The notes under the pieces are model-generated. The model searched no databases, was not told the DNA's origin, and worked only from the letters and a program-made list of their open reading frames with translations. A stretch of 64,000 bases of DNA from Leptasterias polaris (lineage: Eukaryota; Echinodermata; Asteroidea; Forcipulatida; Asteriidae). Below are positions 12,361 through 23,235 of the stretch, piece after piece. The stretch spans positions 2,232,001 through 2,296,000 of the forward strand of contig JAZGTN010000011.1 in the NCBI GenBank assembly GCA_037783415.1. Direction: 5' to 3'. The position numbers were made by a program, and so were the translations under genes. The number at the start of each line of letters is the position of its first letter. Position 1 is the stretch's first letter.

Positions 12361-13278
12361 CAATTTAAATGTAGTTTTCGTTTAATGCATCTTTTCTAAA
12401 CAAGCCCATTGTTAGCGCTCTTGTTATACCGTAGCCTACCGTTCACAAATGTTGTTATAAGACAATATTACGCGGTAAAAGCAGCTAATTATCTGCGTGT
12501 ATATAGAAAAATAGCTTCAAAACTTTGAAACTACTAGAACGCTTATACATTTTAAAATTCTGGTAGTCCTTATATACTAAAAACTCGAGATTTCAAGGGG
12601 GGGCATGGATTATTAAATAATTTCCGGGGGGGACACTACGTGCCCCACTCCGTGCACCCACCCTTAGTTACGCCACTAGATCATCGCTATGGACAGACAA
12701 TTTCTAATACGCAGAGACAGAATGCAAAGAGTGAAGATTTGTGGGTTCTTATCATAGCAAATCTTTGACTGCCAAATTTTGTTTTGAAGTGCTTTTGCTG
12801 CGAGATGAACAAGACGGTTCCTGCACCTTATTTCCAAAAGGATATTAAACAATGCAGACTCTATAATTATAATGCAAACTATGGAGTTCTGGAAATGCCA
12901 TCTACTTTACTACGATCCCGAGATAATGCCTTTCGGGATGTCGTCATCCCAAGATATGTTCCTCAGGATTCCGCAGGTCGAATGGCTCCATCAGAGCGCC
13001 GTAGAACCTTAGTTTATAATTTTTTTAATGTATAACAGATATAGACTAATATCAAAACATTTTTCGATTTCCCCCCATTTCTTTCACGTAAATATTTAGA
13101 GACTAGGTTTGCTATGGATCTCTATTTACCTGCCCACTTTTTAATTAGTACAATTCACATTAAAAGTTCGTTGACTTGGAGAAATACAGTTATAACACCA
13201 TCCTGGATGAGACCGGTACAACATTGGCGTGTCAGCCTGCTAAAGTCTATCAGCTTTCGGTTGACTACCCTCTGTCGT
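12361..13278. other. Interval downstream of dynein light chain A
   Basis: No confident gene. An 83-codon frame at 12784-13035 has no recognisable domain. The part next to 13278 is probably the 3' UTR of the minus-strand dynein light chain gene. Confidence 0.4.
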
Positions 13279-13554
13279 CTATCCTGATTTAAACAGCAAG
13301 ATTGCAAGTTGTCCCAAATAGAAATAGATGAAACTTTTGGTCTCGTGGGTGACGTAGCTGCCAAAGTTCTTTCCTACAATGCAGTGCCACGATGGTGAGT
13401 AGGTCTTATCGAAGTCTTTCTTGAGGAACGCAGCGATGTCTTTCTCTACGTTGAACTTTTCTAAGGCTTTGGAAGCCGCGTTGACGGCGTATTCTTGCTG
13501 GTCTTCTTCCATGTCGGTGTTTTTGATGACCGGCTTTGTATCCGTTTGACTCAT
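13279..13554 (-). CDS. DYNLL: Dynein light chain, LC8 type (copy A)
   Basis: Encodes a 91-residue protein, the usual LC8 size. LC8 is a homodimeric hub that binds short linear motifs and serves as a light chain of cytoplasmic and axonemal dynein and myosin V. The family signature is complete: an N-terminal VIKNTDM, the helix [20 protein letters not shown], then [16 protein letters not shown] and [16 protein letters not shown] (the edge strand that forms the ligand groove, ending with the conserved SG). On the minus strand an AG acceptor (tttgtag) lies about 11 nt upstream of the ATG, so an untranslated upstream exon is likely. Copy B has the same architecture. Substitutions such as Ser for Asn before PxWHC set it apart from copy B. 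Confidence 0.95.
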   Translation of the reverse strand: MSQTDTKPVIKNTDMEEDQQEYAVNAASKALEKFNVEKDIAAFLKKDFDKTYSPSWHCIVGKNFGSYVTHETKSFIYFYLGQLAILLFKSG

Positions 13555-14728
13555 CTTGAATTGATCTACAAAGTAACAGAAGACATTCGTTTACAATACA
13601 AAATTATTTAATTCTCCACAATTATTGTTAATCATAATATTGTCTCAAAAAAAGAGAACCACTAATATTTTCCCAAACGCTCTTGTGCCAAACAACGCGG
13701 GAACAAGACCCCGTTTTTGTCAGAACGAATTCAATTTAGCGAGACACTTCTCTTACGATCCTCCACATTAGTTAGTGAGTGGTGAGTGAAAAATATCGTC
13801 CTCCTAACGATTCACTAGAACCAGGGCGATGAAATTGAGAGTACCAGCAACGTTTAGTGGTCTAAGGGAAACCCGAAACATTTAAGAAAAGACGACCGTA
13901 GGTAAAACTAAGACTTATCTTCTTCCGGGAAAAAAGTTTCCTTCATTGAACTATCGTGTAAAATTTATTAAATTAGCTAAATTAGCTAATTTATTAAATT
14001 AGTGAATAGACCGTGTGAGTCTCGCGACGATAATGTCACCATTGAGCTTCAGGGCACCTCTGAGATTTAAGTGATTACACATTAAAGTGATTTAAGTGAT
14101 TACACATTAAAACTAACAATTGTGCCGCATGGATTTTACGTGATGTTGCATGGCGTCGCCGAGACAACTAACGTCTTAGTTTCGCACGGTTTGGGAACCA
14201 GGATAGGCAAGATTTGCGAAATTGTTTACAATTTACATTTTCTAAATTTAGCATTTTTTTTTATTCAAACCATATATTCAATGGGTGACATTTTTATAAA
14301 AATATCGCATTAAAAATTCTTTTCAAAAACACTGCCACGCTTATAGCTGCTATATTCCAGGTACCCGGAAGTCCAGATTCTCGCGAAAACTCGTACCCTC
14401 TCGAGGTCGACTTACAAAATAAGTCTATTGGAAAAAAATGCTAACTCGGTGTATTTATCCTTGAAACGGTCACGGACAAACCATGGTCAATGAAGATCAT
14501 CATTGCAGGACAGGGTGCAATAATTGAAGATTCAGTATAAATGATTTAGTTAATACTGTCGAATGTGACTCATAAAAGTCCAACCTACCACCAGTTAATT
14601 CGCTGAAAAAACTTAAAGGCATAAGAGTCATACTTTGGTAATGACCCCGGAAAAAGATGCTACCCGGATACTTACTTGTTTTAAAGGTAAGCATCATGGG
14701 ACATTATTTCGTCTGAAATGCCACGTTG
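13555..14728. other. Upstream region of dynein light chain A
   Basis: Probably holds 5' UTR exon(s) and promoter of copy A, but no exon can be fixed. AT-rich short repeats (ttaaattagctaa, 13970-14000) and a tandem duplication of 'aagtgattacacatt' (about 14069-14112) are visible. Confidence 0.4.
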
Positions 14729-14790
14729 ATTAGAAATGAATTTGAGAAACGATTCATGCATGAATCGTTTCTCATAATTATTTCTAAGGG
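14729..14790. repeat. Short inverted repeat with perfect 32-bp core
   Basis: The core at 14743-14774 is a perfect palindrome (16-bp arms starting tgagaaacgattcatg). Flanking bases extend the stem to about 29 bp per arm with a few mismatches. It could be a tiny MITE; no clear target duplication was seen. Confidence 0.75.
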
Positions 14791-15219
14791 TGAGTGACCA
14801 TTCGCAAATTCTTCGTCCAGAGATACGGTTGGTTATAATATTAGCAACTGTCAGCTTGCTAAACGTGGATGGATGCTACGTTCTTGAGAAAATACCGTGA
14901 CAGTCTTTTTAGCTGTTTTCTCAACAAGAAGACGCTATTCAGTTGAAACTTTCACATGTGACTTTTATCTTTAACAATAATTTTGCCAATAACTCAGCAT
15001 TACGTTGACAAAAACTAATCTTTGATCCTACCTTTAGTCTCTTGGTTGGGTCACCACAGCCTTTATCTGCACAAGACCACTCGATACAACAAATTAATCT
15101 TGCCGCTGAAGATTCAAGCAGAGAAGTTTGGGACAGCCGGGAGTATGTCTTGCCCTTAAGTACTCTGAATCAAAAGCTGCAGTGTAATCGCCATTAGTAT
15201 CACAAAACATTCCCTCGGC

Positions 15220-15480
15220 CCGTGATTGGCTCAAACATCTCAACTCTGTCTGATGATTGGCTGCTAACGCAGCATTGGTTTTTTGGCAGCCTGATGGTCT
15301 GATGGACATTGGCTAGAGGACCATCCCCAAAATCCATGCTTTTTTCATTCGATTCCCAGAGGTGTGCTCGGATAACGGATTGAAGTGTCATCTTACGAAG
15401 CGACCACAATAACGCCTACATTCTAATGGGAAATGGTCAGTGATTGGTCCTCATGGGGAGAAAGTGACTTATGATTGGCT
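15220..15480. promoter_or_regulatory. Cluster of CCAAT boxes (ATTGG)
   Basis: Four gattgg(c/t) motifs lie near 15225, 15256, 15443 and 15474 in the region between the two divergent LC8 genes, all in the same orientation. Such clusters suit NF-Y-type promoters and could serve copy A (minus strand). This is inference only; no TATA box or start site was identified. Confidence 0.3.
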
Positions 15481-17177
15481 GTCAACGTGTAAACCCTTAA
15501 CCCGGTACCTTGTTTCGTTTGCCAAGGCCGTAAACTCTCTTTGTAAAAACATCTCTCTTGAGAACGGTAGTTTAAAACAACAAAAAAGGAGGTGAAAATA
15601 AATTCAAGGTAAGAATGTGTTGAGGGCATTTTTTTCTCTCGTTGTATCAAAGTTAGAGACGGGTTGAACACCTTCCATAGTAAATGGAGAAAAGCCATCA
15701 TCTGTCTTCTCTAAAGATATTTTCATGGTAAATGGGCCATCAGTGTGCCCTGCAATCTAAACTGCTTTAAGATGAATAACAATTCCTACCTTCGGCTCCC
15801 CTGAGTTATTTTCATCTTGAATGTTTCTTCTTGTAGGCTCTTTATATACCAAGAGTGACTTTTAGCCTTGTTTGGGGAAAACTTGCAAACAAAACCAACA
15901 TAACAGATTAACATAAATAAATAAGGCCAAACGCTTCAGGGTAACACTGTTCTAAACTGGTATAATTATAAAAAACGAACAAGAATCACAAATATTAGTA
16001 GTTAGCTTCAATCCGATAATTCACCCATGATAAAGTTTATTATTATCAGTACCTATCCCCATACAACTGCACTCTCAAAACTTGCGGGTCAGAATTGGCC
16101 AATTCCTGGGACGGGTTGACCCCCGAAAACATTGATTGGTTAAAAAAAAAATATATTGCCCCGAATCTGCGTTAATTTGAACTATTTCTGGTTCATTTTT
16201 ACACAAAATCAAAGCCATAGGCCTACTGACCCATAAATGAGGGCAAGTGGGGATGAAAACATAATTTGGCGGATAGTTCATGTATCTAATCGTTCATGAT
16301 TGTGTGCATTTAAAAAAATCTCTATACCACCTCCTCTCACTGGTTACGCCACCGTGCTCCCCGAGCACATCCTTCATCCTTCGCATGTTCACTATATCCT
16401 CTCGAAGCAACGGCAATTATTAGAAGTTTGAAACAAAAGGCAGTTTTTTCGGGAGTGGTGGGGATCATGGGGAAGGGTGAATTACACCGTGCAGCAGGCC
16501 TTAGCCTCCCTCCCCTAAGGGTCTCCATGAGTGTAGACAGTCCACAACCACCCCTACTTCTCTTCGTAACGTCTGGGCTATCGGTAGAACTCCCTACAGA
16601 TTCACGAATATTCCCACGCCTACGTTGGACTTCAATGACAACAGTACTTCACTTGACTCCTTTGTCTTTTGATACGAGGTGTTGAAATAATTCTATTCAC
16701 GAAAGCGAACAAGTTACCGAGGACTGACACGGCACATTGCAGCCGGCCAGCTACTCAGAGAACAATGGCAACTGTTTGAGTACATTATAAACAAGCTTGG
16801 ACCAATTAAATTGTGACCGTTTATCACGGAAATTCACGCTGTTGAAGGTGAGGTCTCTACTCTCGACTGGATTCACGCCCCTTCAGCCTTCAGCATGGGT
16901 ATTTAATGGAAGAATAGTGAGTAAGTTGAACACAAAACAACACAGCTTCTCAATAAAGTCTGCCTAGATCGATTCTATATCGTTCTACATCCGAGCCCAA
17001 AGCGAAAGAGAGGAGAGTCAAAAAGCCGAGTGAGTGGATACTACAGACTACAGGTATTGTAAAGAATTAAAAAATGTATAATTATTGTAATAATTCTAAT
17101 AAGTATAGTTCCTATAAAAACCTAATTTGAAGGGAATGTATACGTTTGGTAATCACTATTAAATTAATAAAAACTTA
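15481..17177. other. Interval without identified gene
   Basis: Short frames occur (for example 16428-16685), but none has recognisable domains or splice context. I see no RNA gene and no clear element. Confidence 0.4.
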
Positions 17178-17807
17178 TTGGTTAGAAGCCTAGAGCAGCT
17201 TATGATTGATAGTATAAAGCATTTTAAGGAACATTTAATTTCAAAGAAATATGGTTGTAAACATATTTTATGCAACAAATTTGAATCTGAAAAACGTTTT
17301 TGTCAGAAACGCTTCTCAGATTGTGTCGTCTGCGTGGACGAATTCGCTCCGGATTTTCGGCAATATCTCAAGAACGCAACCAAATTTATTGTTTATAGAC
17401 CGTTCTTTTGCAACGTCACAGCCCGAGTTTTTGCCAACCCAGGTTGGAAAAGTATGGAAATTAAAGCCATAACTGCAAATCAAAAACAGATTGCCATAGT
17501 TTGTAGCAGTGTTACACAAATATTCAAAAAAGTGTTGAATTTGTTGGAAACAAATCAACCAATCATGGAAGGTATTTCCGTTCATGAATCTTTACAGAAA
17601 ATGTTGAATTTGGTCACAACATCTTTTAACACGATTGAATGTTTTGCTAACATTCGGCCGTCCATGCCAACCGGCGCACTTTGTTTATCAACAATGGAAA
17701 GGTCTTATCTATACATTTATATGGGATTGAAACAATCGAACGATTCCAAAAACCAAAGGTATACTTTGCCTTTATCTGAAGTCGATCAAGACGGCAAGTC
17801 TATGTAA
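17178..17807 (+). CDS. Unrecognised 209-codon frame, part of a repeated sequence
   Basis: An open frame of 209 codons with a non-ATG first codon and no domain I recognise. It has several Cys residues in its first third (about residues 27-52). Part of it (17398-17625) recurs at about 28033-28256 inside a TTAA-flanked element with indels and an interrupted frame. It is therefore more likely a fragment of transposon-borne sequence than a host gene. It could also be a chance frame. Confidence 0.25.
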   Translation: MVRSLEQLMIDSIKHFKEHLISKKYGCKHILCNKFESEKRFCQKRFSDCVVCVDEFAPDFRQYLKNATKFIVYRPFFCNVTARVFANPGWKSMEIKAITANQKQIAIVCSSVTQIFKKVLNLLETNQPIMEGISVHESLQKMLNLVTTSFNTIECFANIRPSMPTGALCLSTMERSYLYIYMGLKQSNDSKNQRYTLPLSEVDQDGKSM

Positions 17808-17851
17808 TGAATCATTTGGATCAGTTAAAAGTGTGGAGGATTCTTGGTTTA

Positions 17852-18234
17852 TTAAAGGCACTGAACACGTTTTGTAATTGTCAAAGACCAGTATTCTCAC
17901 TTGGTGTATCCCAACATATGCATGAAATAACAAGCCTGTGAAAATTTGGGCTCAATTGGTCATTGAAGTTGCAAGAAAATGATGAAAGAAAAAACACCCT
18001 TGTTGTACAAATTAGTGTGCTTTCAAGTTTCAGATAGGAATAAAAGGCTTCTGGCCAGAAGTCTTTTATTATTTTAGTGAGAAATTACCTCTTTCTCAAA
18101 AACTACGTTACTTCAGAGGGAGTCGTTTCTCACAATGTTTTATACTATCAACAGCTCTCCGTTGCTCGTTACCAAGTAAGTTTTTATGCTAATATATATT
18201 TTGAGTAATTACCAAACGTGTACAGTGCCTTTAA
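17852..18234. mobile_element. TTAA-flanked MITE ending aggcactg / cagtgcct
   Basis: TTAA occurs at both edges (17852-17855, 18231-18234), with inverted ends aggcactg and cagtgcct and AT-rich inverted sub-ends ('gtaatt' / 'aattac'). The body has phrases such as 'catatgcatgaaataacaag' and 'gagaaattacctcttt' that match, from memory, an abundant echinoderm repeat. It is non-coding and probably mobilised by a TTAA-specific transposase. Confidence 0.7.
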
Positions 18235-18459
18235 AGAGATCAACTATACAAGTTAGCAATTAAAATATTTGTAGCGGCATATCAAGTTTTCAAATGCTTC
18301 AAACTACCCATTTTCCAAATGTGATGATCATTAAACAATTGTGTAATATATAGTATAATGTTTTGACACATGGTTCAATTTGAATACATCACTAAATGGT
18401 AACTTAAACCCCAAAAGAACTTAACACTGCGTTGTGATTAGTATTAACATATTAGACCC

Positions 18460-18620
18460 CCTCCCCATAAAATAAAATAAAATAAATATAAACAAATTAA
18501 TATAAATAAATAATTATACCTATTAATAATATAATATAAAAAAATATATAAAAAAATAAAACTAAACTAAATTAAATTTAAAACAATAAAATAAATAAAT
18601 ACATAACTAAAATGTAAAAA
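18460..18620. repeat. AT-rich low-complexity block (ataaata)n
   Basis: Nearly pure A/T with irregular aaataaa / aatataa units and no coding potential. Confidence 0.85.
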
Positions 18621-19249
18621 ATACTAACAAATAGTTATAGGTAATTTCCCGGCCAATTTCAGCAAAAATTCAGTCAATTTCATTGACACGCATTCAAATT
18701 CATGCAATTTACCCTAATCCACTCAAACTGTAGGGTTTCTTTTTAGCTATTAATTAATGCATGCAATTTCGTTTTCGTGCACACGTGCCACACGTGATTT
18801 CGTTTTTCTCATTCAGATTCGTTTCAGTCATTCTGTTACATTTACAGGCACTCAAGACTATAGGCTACACTTTGACCATTCTTAAGTTGAATTTTTACTA
18901 CATATTTAAACTTGATGAAATTGAATAGTTGACCAGCTCTTGCTGATGGGCTGATGGCTTTTGCAAAATTGAATGAGTCTTACGGCCTCATGAAATTGAA
19001 TGATCTAATTGACCAGTGAATGCTAAACTAGTGAAATTTAATTACTCCTTTTGCCTGTTGAATGCTGATTCAACGGATCATTAATTTTCAAACAAAATTG
19101 GATGAGCCGAAAAGCAGAGTAAACGGATGTATACAATAATGAATTCATTCATTAAAATTTTGTAATAAAATAGGGCAGTGATTACCAATCAACGGCTGTT
19201 TAATTAAAGTCATTTTAAACAATTTGTATTTTACTCATCATCAACAGAT
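18621..19249. promoter_or_regulatory. Region immediately upstream of dynein light chain B
   Basis: Non-coding, AT-rich. Ends with a good 3' splice site (catcaacag) 2 nt before the ATG at 19250, so an upstream untranslated exon is expected but cannot be placed. No core promoter was identified. Confidence 0.4.
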
Positions 19250-19618
19250 ATGTCGATGAACCGCATTTCGATGAACCGCAGTTCTACGAACCGCACGACG
19301 ACGAGTACGAGCAGCCGGAGGCAAGCTGGCTCCACCGAAGGTTCCCAGCATGCACAGAAAGAGGTGGTCATCAAGAGTGCCGACATGGACCAAGACGTAC
19401 AAAACCACGCCACAGAACTCTCAGAACAGGCCCTTGAGAAGTTCAACGTGGAGAAGGACATAGCAGCCTACATCAAGAAGGAGTTTGACAAGGCTTACAA
19501 CCCGACTTGGCACTGCATCGTGGGCAGGAATTTTGGAAGCTACGTCACGCATGAAACCAAGAACTTCATTTATTTTTACATTGGCCAGACTGCGATCCTG
19601 CTCTTCAAATCTGGTTAA
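19250..19618 (+). CDS. DYNLL: Dynein light chain, LC8 type, with N-terminal extension (copy B)
   Basis: A 122-residue protein whose C-terminal ~88 residues form a complete LC8 domain: [47 protein letters not shown] and [16 protein letters not shown]. Preceding it are about 33 residues rich in Ser, Thr, Asn and Arg that ordinary LC8 lacks. They are encoded by a short imperfect tandem repeat (tcgatgaaccgca and variants, 19250-19300). An AG acceptor directly before the ATG mirrors copy A. The extension could be a real isoform feature, or translation may start internally at MDQD; conservation in a relative would decide. It probably acts as a dynein or hub light chain. Confidence 0.92.
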   Translation: MSMNRISMNRSSTNRTTTSTSSRRQAGSTEGSQHAQKEVVIKSADMDQDVQNHATELSEQALEKFNVEKDIAAYIKKEFDKAYNPTWHCIVGRNFGSYVTHETKNFIYFYIGQTAILLFKSG

Positions 19619-19816
19619 AACTTGGACAGATGGACAAAGATTTCATGTTGGTCTGACTTTAACATAATAATGTAGTCAGGATTGAAAGCTTCAATGTCAG
19701 AGGAAAGACAGTCAAGCAATAAGGATCAAAACGTCCTAAATGTAGGGTCATATATACTTTGGTATAATGACCCCGAAAAAACAATGTAACTTCTACCCAA
19801 AAGTTTGCACCGAAAA

Positions 19817-19977
19817 ACTGGGGGTGTTAGAATTGAAACCATTGGTGATTTCACGCAAAACAAGAATCGAAATTTAAATCATAGGGTGTTAAAATAACAC
19901 TAATTTCTACCAGCATAATGGTGTTATTTAAGGTGTGAAGGTTGATTCTCCCATGGTGTCAATTCTAACACCCCAGT
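19817..19977. mobile_element. Hairpin MITE ending actggggtgttag
   Basis: The left end actgggggtgttagaattga is complementary to the right end caattctaacaccccagt, and an inner 'aataacac' / 'gtgttatt' pair is present. 161 bp, non-coding, in the 3' flank of the LC8 copy B gene. Confidence 0.75.
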
Positions 19978-21131
19978 GTATTTGTTATAAGTATGGTAGT
20001 AATCCTGCAAAAATGTTTCGTCTAAAGTGCCCCAATTGATTATAAAATCATTTTATACAAATTTGAATCTTCAAGGCGCGTTTTTGGTTGTGTCCGTCTG
20101 CGAATGCTGCGGCCAGAGATGCGGTTGGTACCCGCTGTCACCTCAATAAACTTTGTAGTGTTCGGCATTCTTTATGAAAATACCGTGACAAGTACAGGCA
20201 CTGTTCAGACCATTATTTTTCTGACCTTTACTGAGTCTTTATTGACAATTTGGCCTAAAAAACAGCAAATGATGAAAAACCTAAACAAGCAAACAAACCA
20301 ATAACCTATATGACCCTACCTTAGCATGCAAATAATTACACGTCCATCGGCCTATATATCGCAAATGAAGACTATAGTTAATTAATGCAGGATAAAAAAA
20401 AACATCTGCAAAAATTACAGCGAATTTAATTTGTATATTTTAACACGTCCTTTAGAGTATAGAGAAGCCATTTCTGTTTCTTCTACCGGCAAAACTATCA
20501 ACAAATGTCAAATAATGGACCGTAATTTGACTCCATGCATATGACGTCACATGCCCAAAACGGCCCCCTCACTGCAGAGTCGTGCCTGAGAGTCGTGTGC
20601 AGCGCGCACATGCGTGCACGTTTCCATCCTTTGGCATCAAAGATTGCCAATACCAATGTCGTACTTTGGTGTGGTCGCTGTAGATAGACAAGACGTATCT
20701 TGAACCTGGTAGTTCTATACTATCGCTTGAAAACAGGGAACCTCTCTCATTATATATATATTTTTTTTGGCCTAGTTATTTAACCAAAAATGTAAATCTT
20801 TTTTCTTTCGCTCCCCTATTTCCATGTCAAGGATTCCGTTCACCTCACCATATTTTCCCCGTACATATATTGACCAATCTAAGGTTCTCATTTGGAACGC
20901 GGGAAATTATAGCAGTTACCCTCTTCAAGATTAAAAGAACCTCTGTTAAAAATTTGAAAATAAATAGAATAATCTTCTTGTAAATGTTTAAATTGTAATT
21001 ATAAAGGAGCTAAAAAATGAATCACACAAAGATTAAAATAAAAATTAAGAGCACGCTCGGCTATTGAACACATGAATTTGTGCTTGAGAGATTGCATTTG
21101 TATCTGCATGTATTGCTGTATTTTCCCTTTA
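19978..21131. other. Interval downstream of dynein light chain B
   Basis: An aataaa at about 20145 could serve as the LC8-B polyadenylation signal if the 3' UTR is long. A tgacgtca motif occurs near 20543. No further gene was found. Confidence 0.4.
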
Positions 21132-21575
21132 GCTGATGCACTTCAACCATAATCACAGGCATTTTATTTTTACACTAGACAACACATCCAGTGCGTTGGG
21201 GTTGTTTTTCGTATGGTTTAGGTAACACCCGGTTTAGACAGGCACTCTAGAGTCGCGCCGAACCAAATTGTTGAATTAAGTACATGGAAAGTTCGACTTC
21301 TGAAACAGTTAATAGCAACTGGACGCACTGGAAGTCGAGATCGACTGTTGCAGTCGTTCTGAACTACTCTAAAGCGTCTTGTTAGTTTCAGACTTCGATC
21401 TTGTCATGAGCTGAACCTAATGTAAATGTGAGGTTCAGTTCGCCTGTCTGAAACACAAATTTATTTGGGTTGACCTAGAGTTGCTCCTTATCTATTTGGT
21501 TCGGCACAACTCTGGAGCACCTGTCTGAACCGGGTGTTATTGTCGGTGCCTTTTTTAGCATCTGGCTTTTAGCGA
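21132..21575 (+). repeat. Repeat unit with empty insertion sites (paralogue of 39358-46882)
   Basis: Contains 'aacacccggtttagacaggc' and its near complement 'cctgtctgaaccgggtgtt', so the unit is itself an inverted-end element of about 0.35 kb (21220-21540). The homologous unit at 39358-46882 is broken by three insertions. This intact copy gives their empty sites (about 21312, 21493 and 21580). Confidence 0.8.
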
Positions 21576-23021
21576 AGCTATATGCATTTGGAGCGTTGGC
21601 ACATCTTGTGATTAGAAGCAATTTTCAGTAAAACAAAAACAAAAAACACCCGCATGTGGGCACATAGGGTACCAGACTACACGGCACATTAGGCTGTTCT
21701 ACATCGGATCAACAATGGCGTTGGGCAACCACGTGACCAAAGAAAGCTGGTCCCACTCTCTCAATACAGCATAGAGGTGCATTACACTAAATAGGCAAAA
21801 ATTCATGCACAAAACTGATTATCATAATTATTGTTATGCTCGCAAATTAATTTGAATAATAACGTTTTGGGGTCATGCAATGACCCCAATTACATTGTGT
21901 AATTATGGCAATTTATCACAACCTGGGGCTCTGTGCACACAGCTGTGCTTTTGAGGAGATTTGATAAATTTAGGCTTTAAAGTTGGTCCTATTTGGCTTG
22001 GGAACTGGAGGGGTGCCTCATGAAAACTGGCAGCAAGTCGGCTTGGGAAAAAGTACATTCCCGGGGCGTTTTTTCTGGGGAATTAGCAAAAGATCCAACC
22101 GGCCGACCTGCCACAAATTGAAAGGAATTCTGAAGTTTAGTTTGAATGGTTTTCAAGAGGCTGTCGAGAGGCCTCAAACCTATAGTTTTAGTATTTTTGA
22201 ATATTTAGTATTAGCATTGGTTGCTATTGGAGTTTATTTAGTGTGGTGCACCCATAGTTCTGGCCTGTGTTGAACTGCGCCCTCTGTCGACTTAAAAAAA
22301 AATTTAATCAATTACTGATGAAAAAGATTTCACGTGAAAAAAAAAATTGCTTTCATACTTTTTACAATTTAAATTCAACTAAAAACGGTGCAGGGGTGTT
22401 TTATTTGGAGGGGAATAACTCGACGGGCCCAGGGACTCCCCATATCAAATTGAGCAGAGGATAACAGTTCAAGAGTCAATGGATAATTTTCCCTTTACAG
22501 CAGAAGCTGTGAGACTTCTAAGTATTGTTTATGTATTTGTGAATATTTAGCATTTTGCATTATATGCTATGGGGAGTTTGTTTAGTGGGGTGCATCCCTA
22601 GGTTCTTAGTAGTTGGTGGTCGCACCCATCCAAGTCCACACACGGACGATACACCCATTCGATTCGAACACAGTCCACGCACGGAGTCCATCATGACGAG
22701 TTGTCGCTCACCTGTATACTCTACGAACAAACAATGTAGGGAAGGAAAATCAAAATTTACTAAGCTTCTCCATGCATGTACATGTATGATCATAGAGAAA
22801 GCACAGTGGTCCGTTCTCTATGGTATGATGCACATCAGACATGAGTACGTGATAAACCGTGTACGTATCCACGCAGTGGGAGTGGGGTTGTGCTAAGAGT
22901 TTGTAGTGGGCATACTAAGTTGGGAAAAGTGCGACGAAACCGTTCTGTCCAGTCGGCGTGCCCTGATCGAGGCTAATGTCATCACTGATATTCCGAAAGC
23001 TCTGCGAGAAGATCGGACAAA
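21576..23021. other. Upstream flank of MCT gene A, repeated elsewhere
   Basis: 21770-22140 resembles the window's last 350 bases. 22387-23021 matches 58020-58606 closely, upstream of MCT gene B. The duplication therefore includes the putative promoter and 5' UTR (22900-23021). No other gene was recognised. Confidence 0.55.
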
Positions 23022-23235
23022 ATGAAGGCGGATAGTTCACGTAAATCGTCTGCACATGTGGATAGAGGTTGGGCTTGGGTTGTTTGCATTGCCGGCCATT
23101 TATGTACTGCATTAACCATCGGGTATTTTACATCTCTTGGTGTCTTCTTCATCGAATGGAAAGAACACTTTGACGTATCTGCTACAACTGCAAGTTGGGT
23201 GGTCGGTATGCCGCAATTGGTTGGAAGTTCCGGGA
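23022..23235 (+). CDS. MCT gene A, exon 1
   Basis: Starts at ATG (MKADSSRKSS...), carries DRGWAWVV and TM1, and ends one base into a codon before the donor gtgagt. The start is supported by conservation of the same ATG, with the preceding sequence, in gene B. Confidence 0.9.

Noticed and set aside
12784..13035. 83-codon frame with several Cys at its start
   Set aside because: No domain, no splice context and no repeat support; treated as a chance frame.
16428..16685. 85-codon frame
   Set aside because: An overlapping frame of similar length lies on the other strand; no domain or context.
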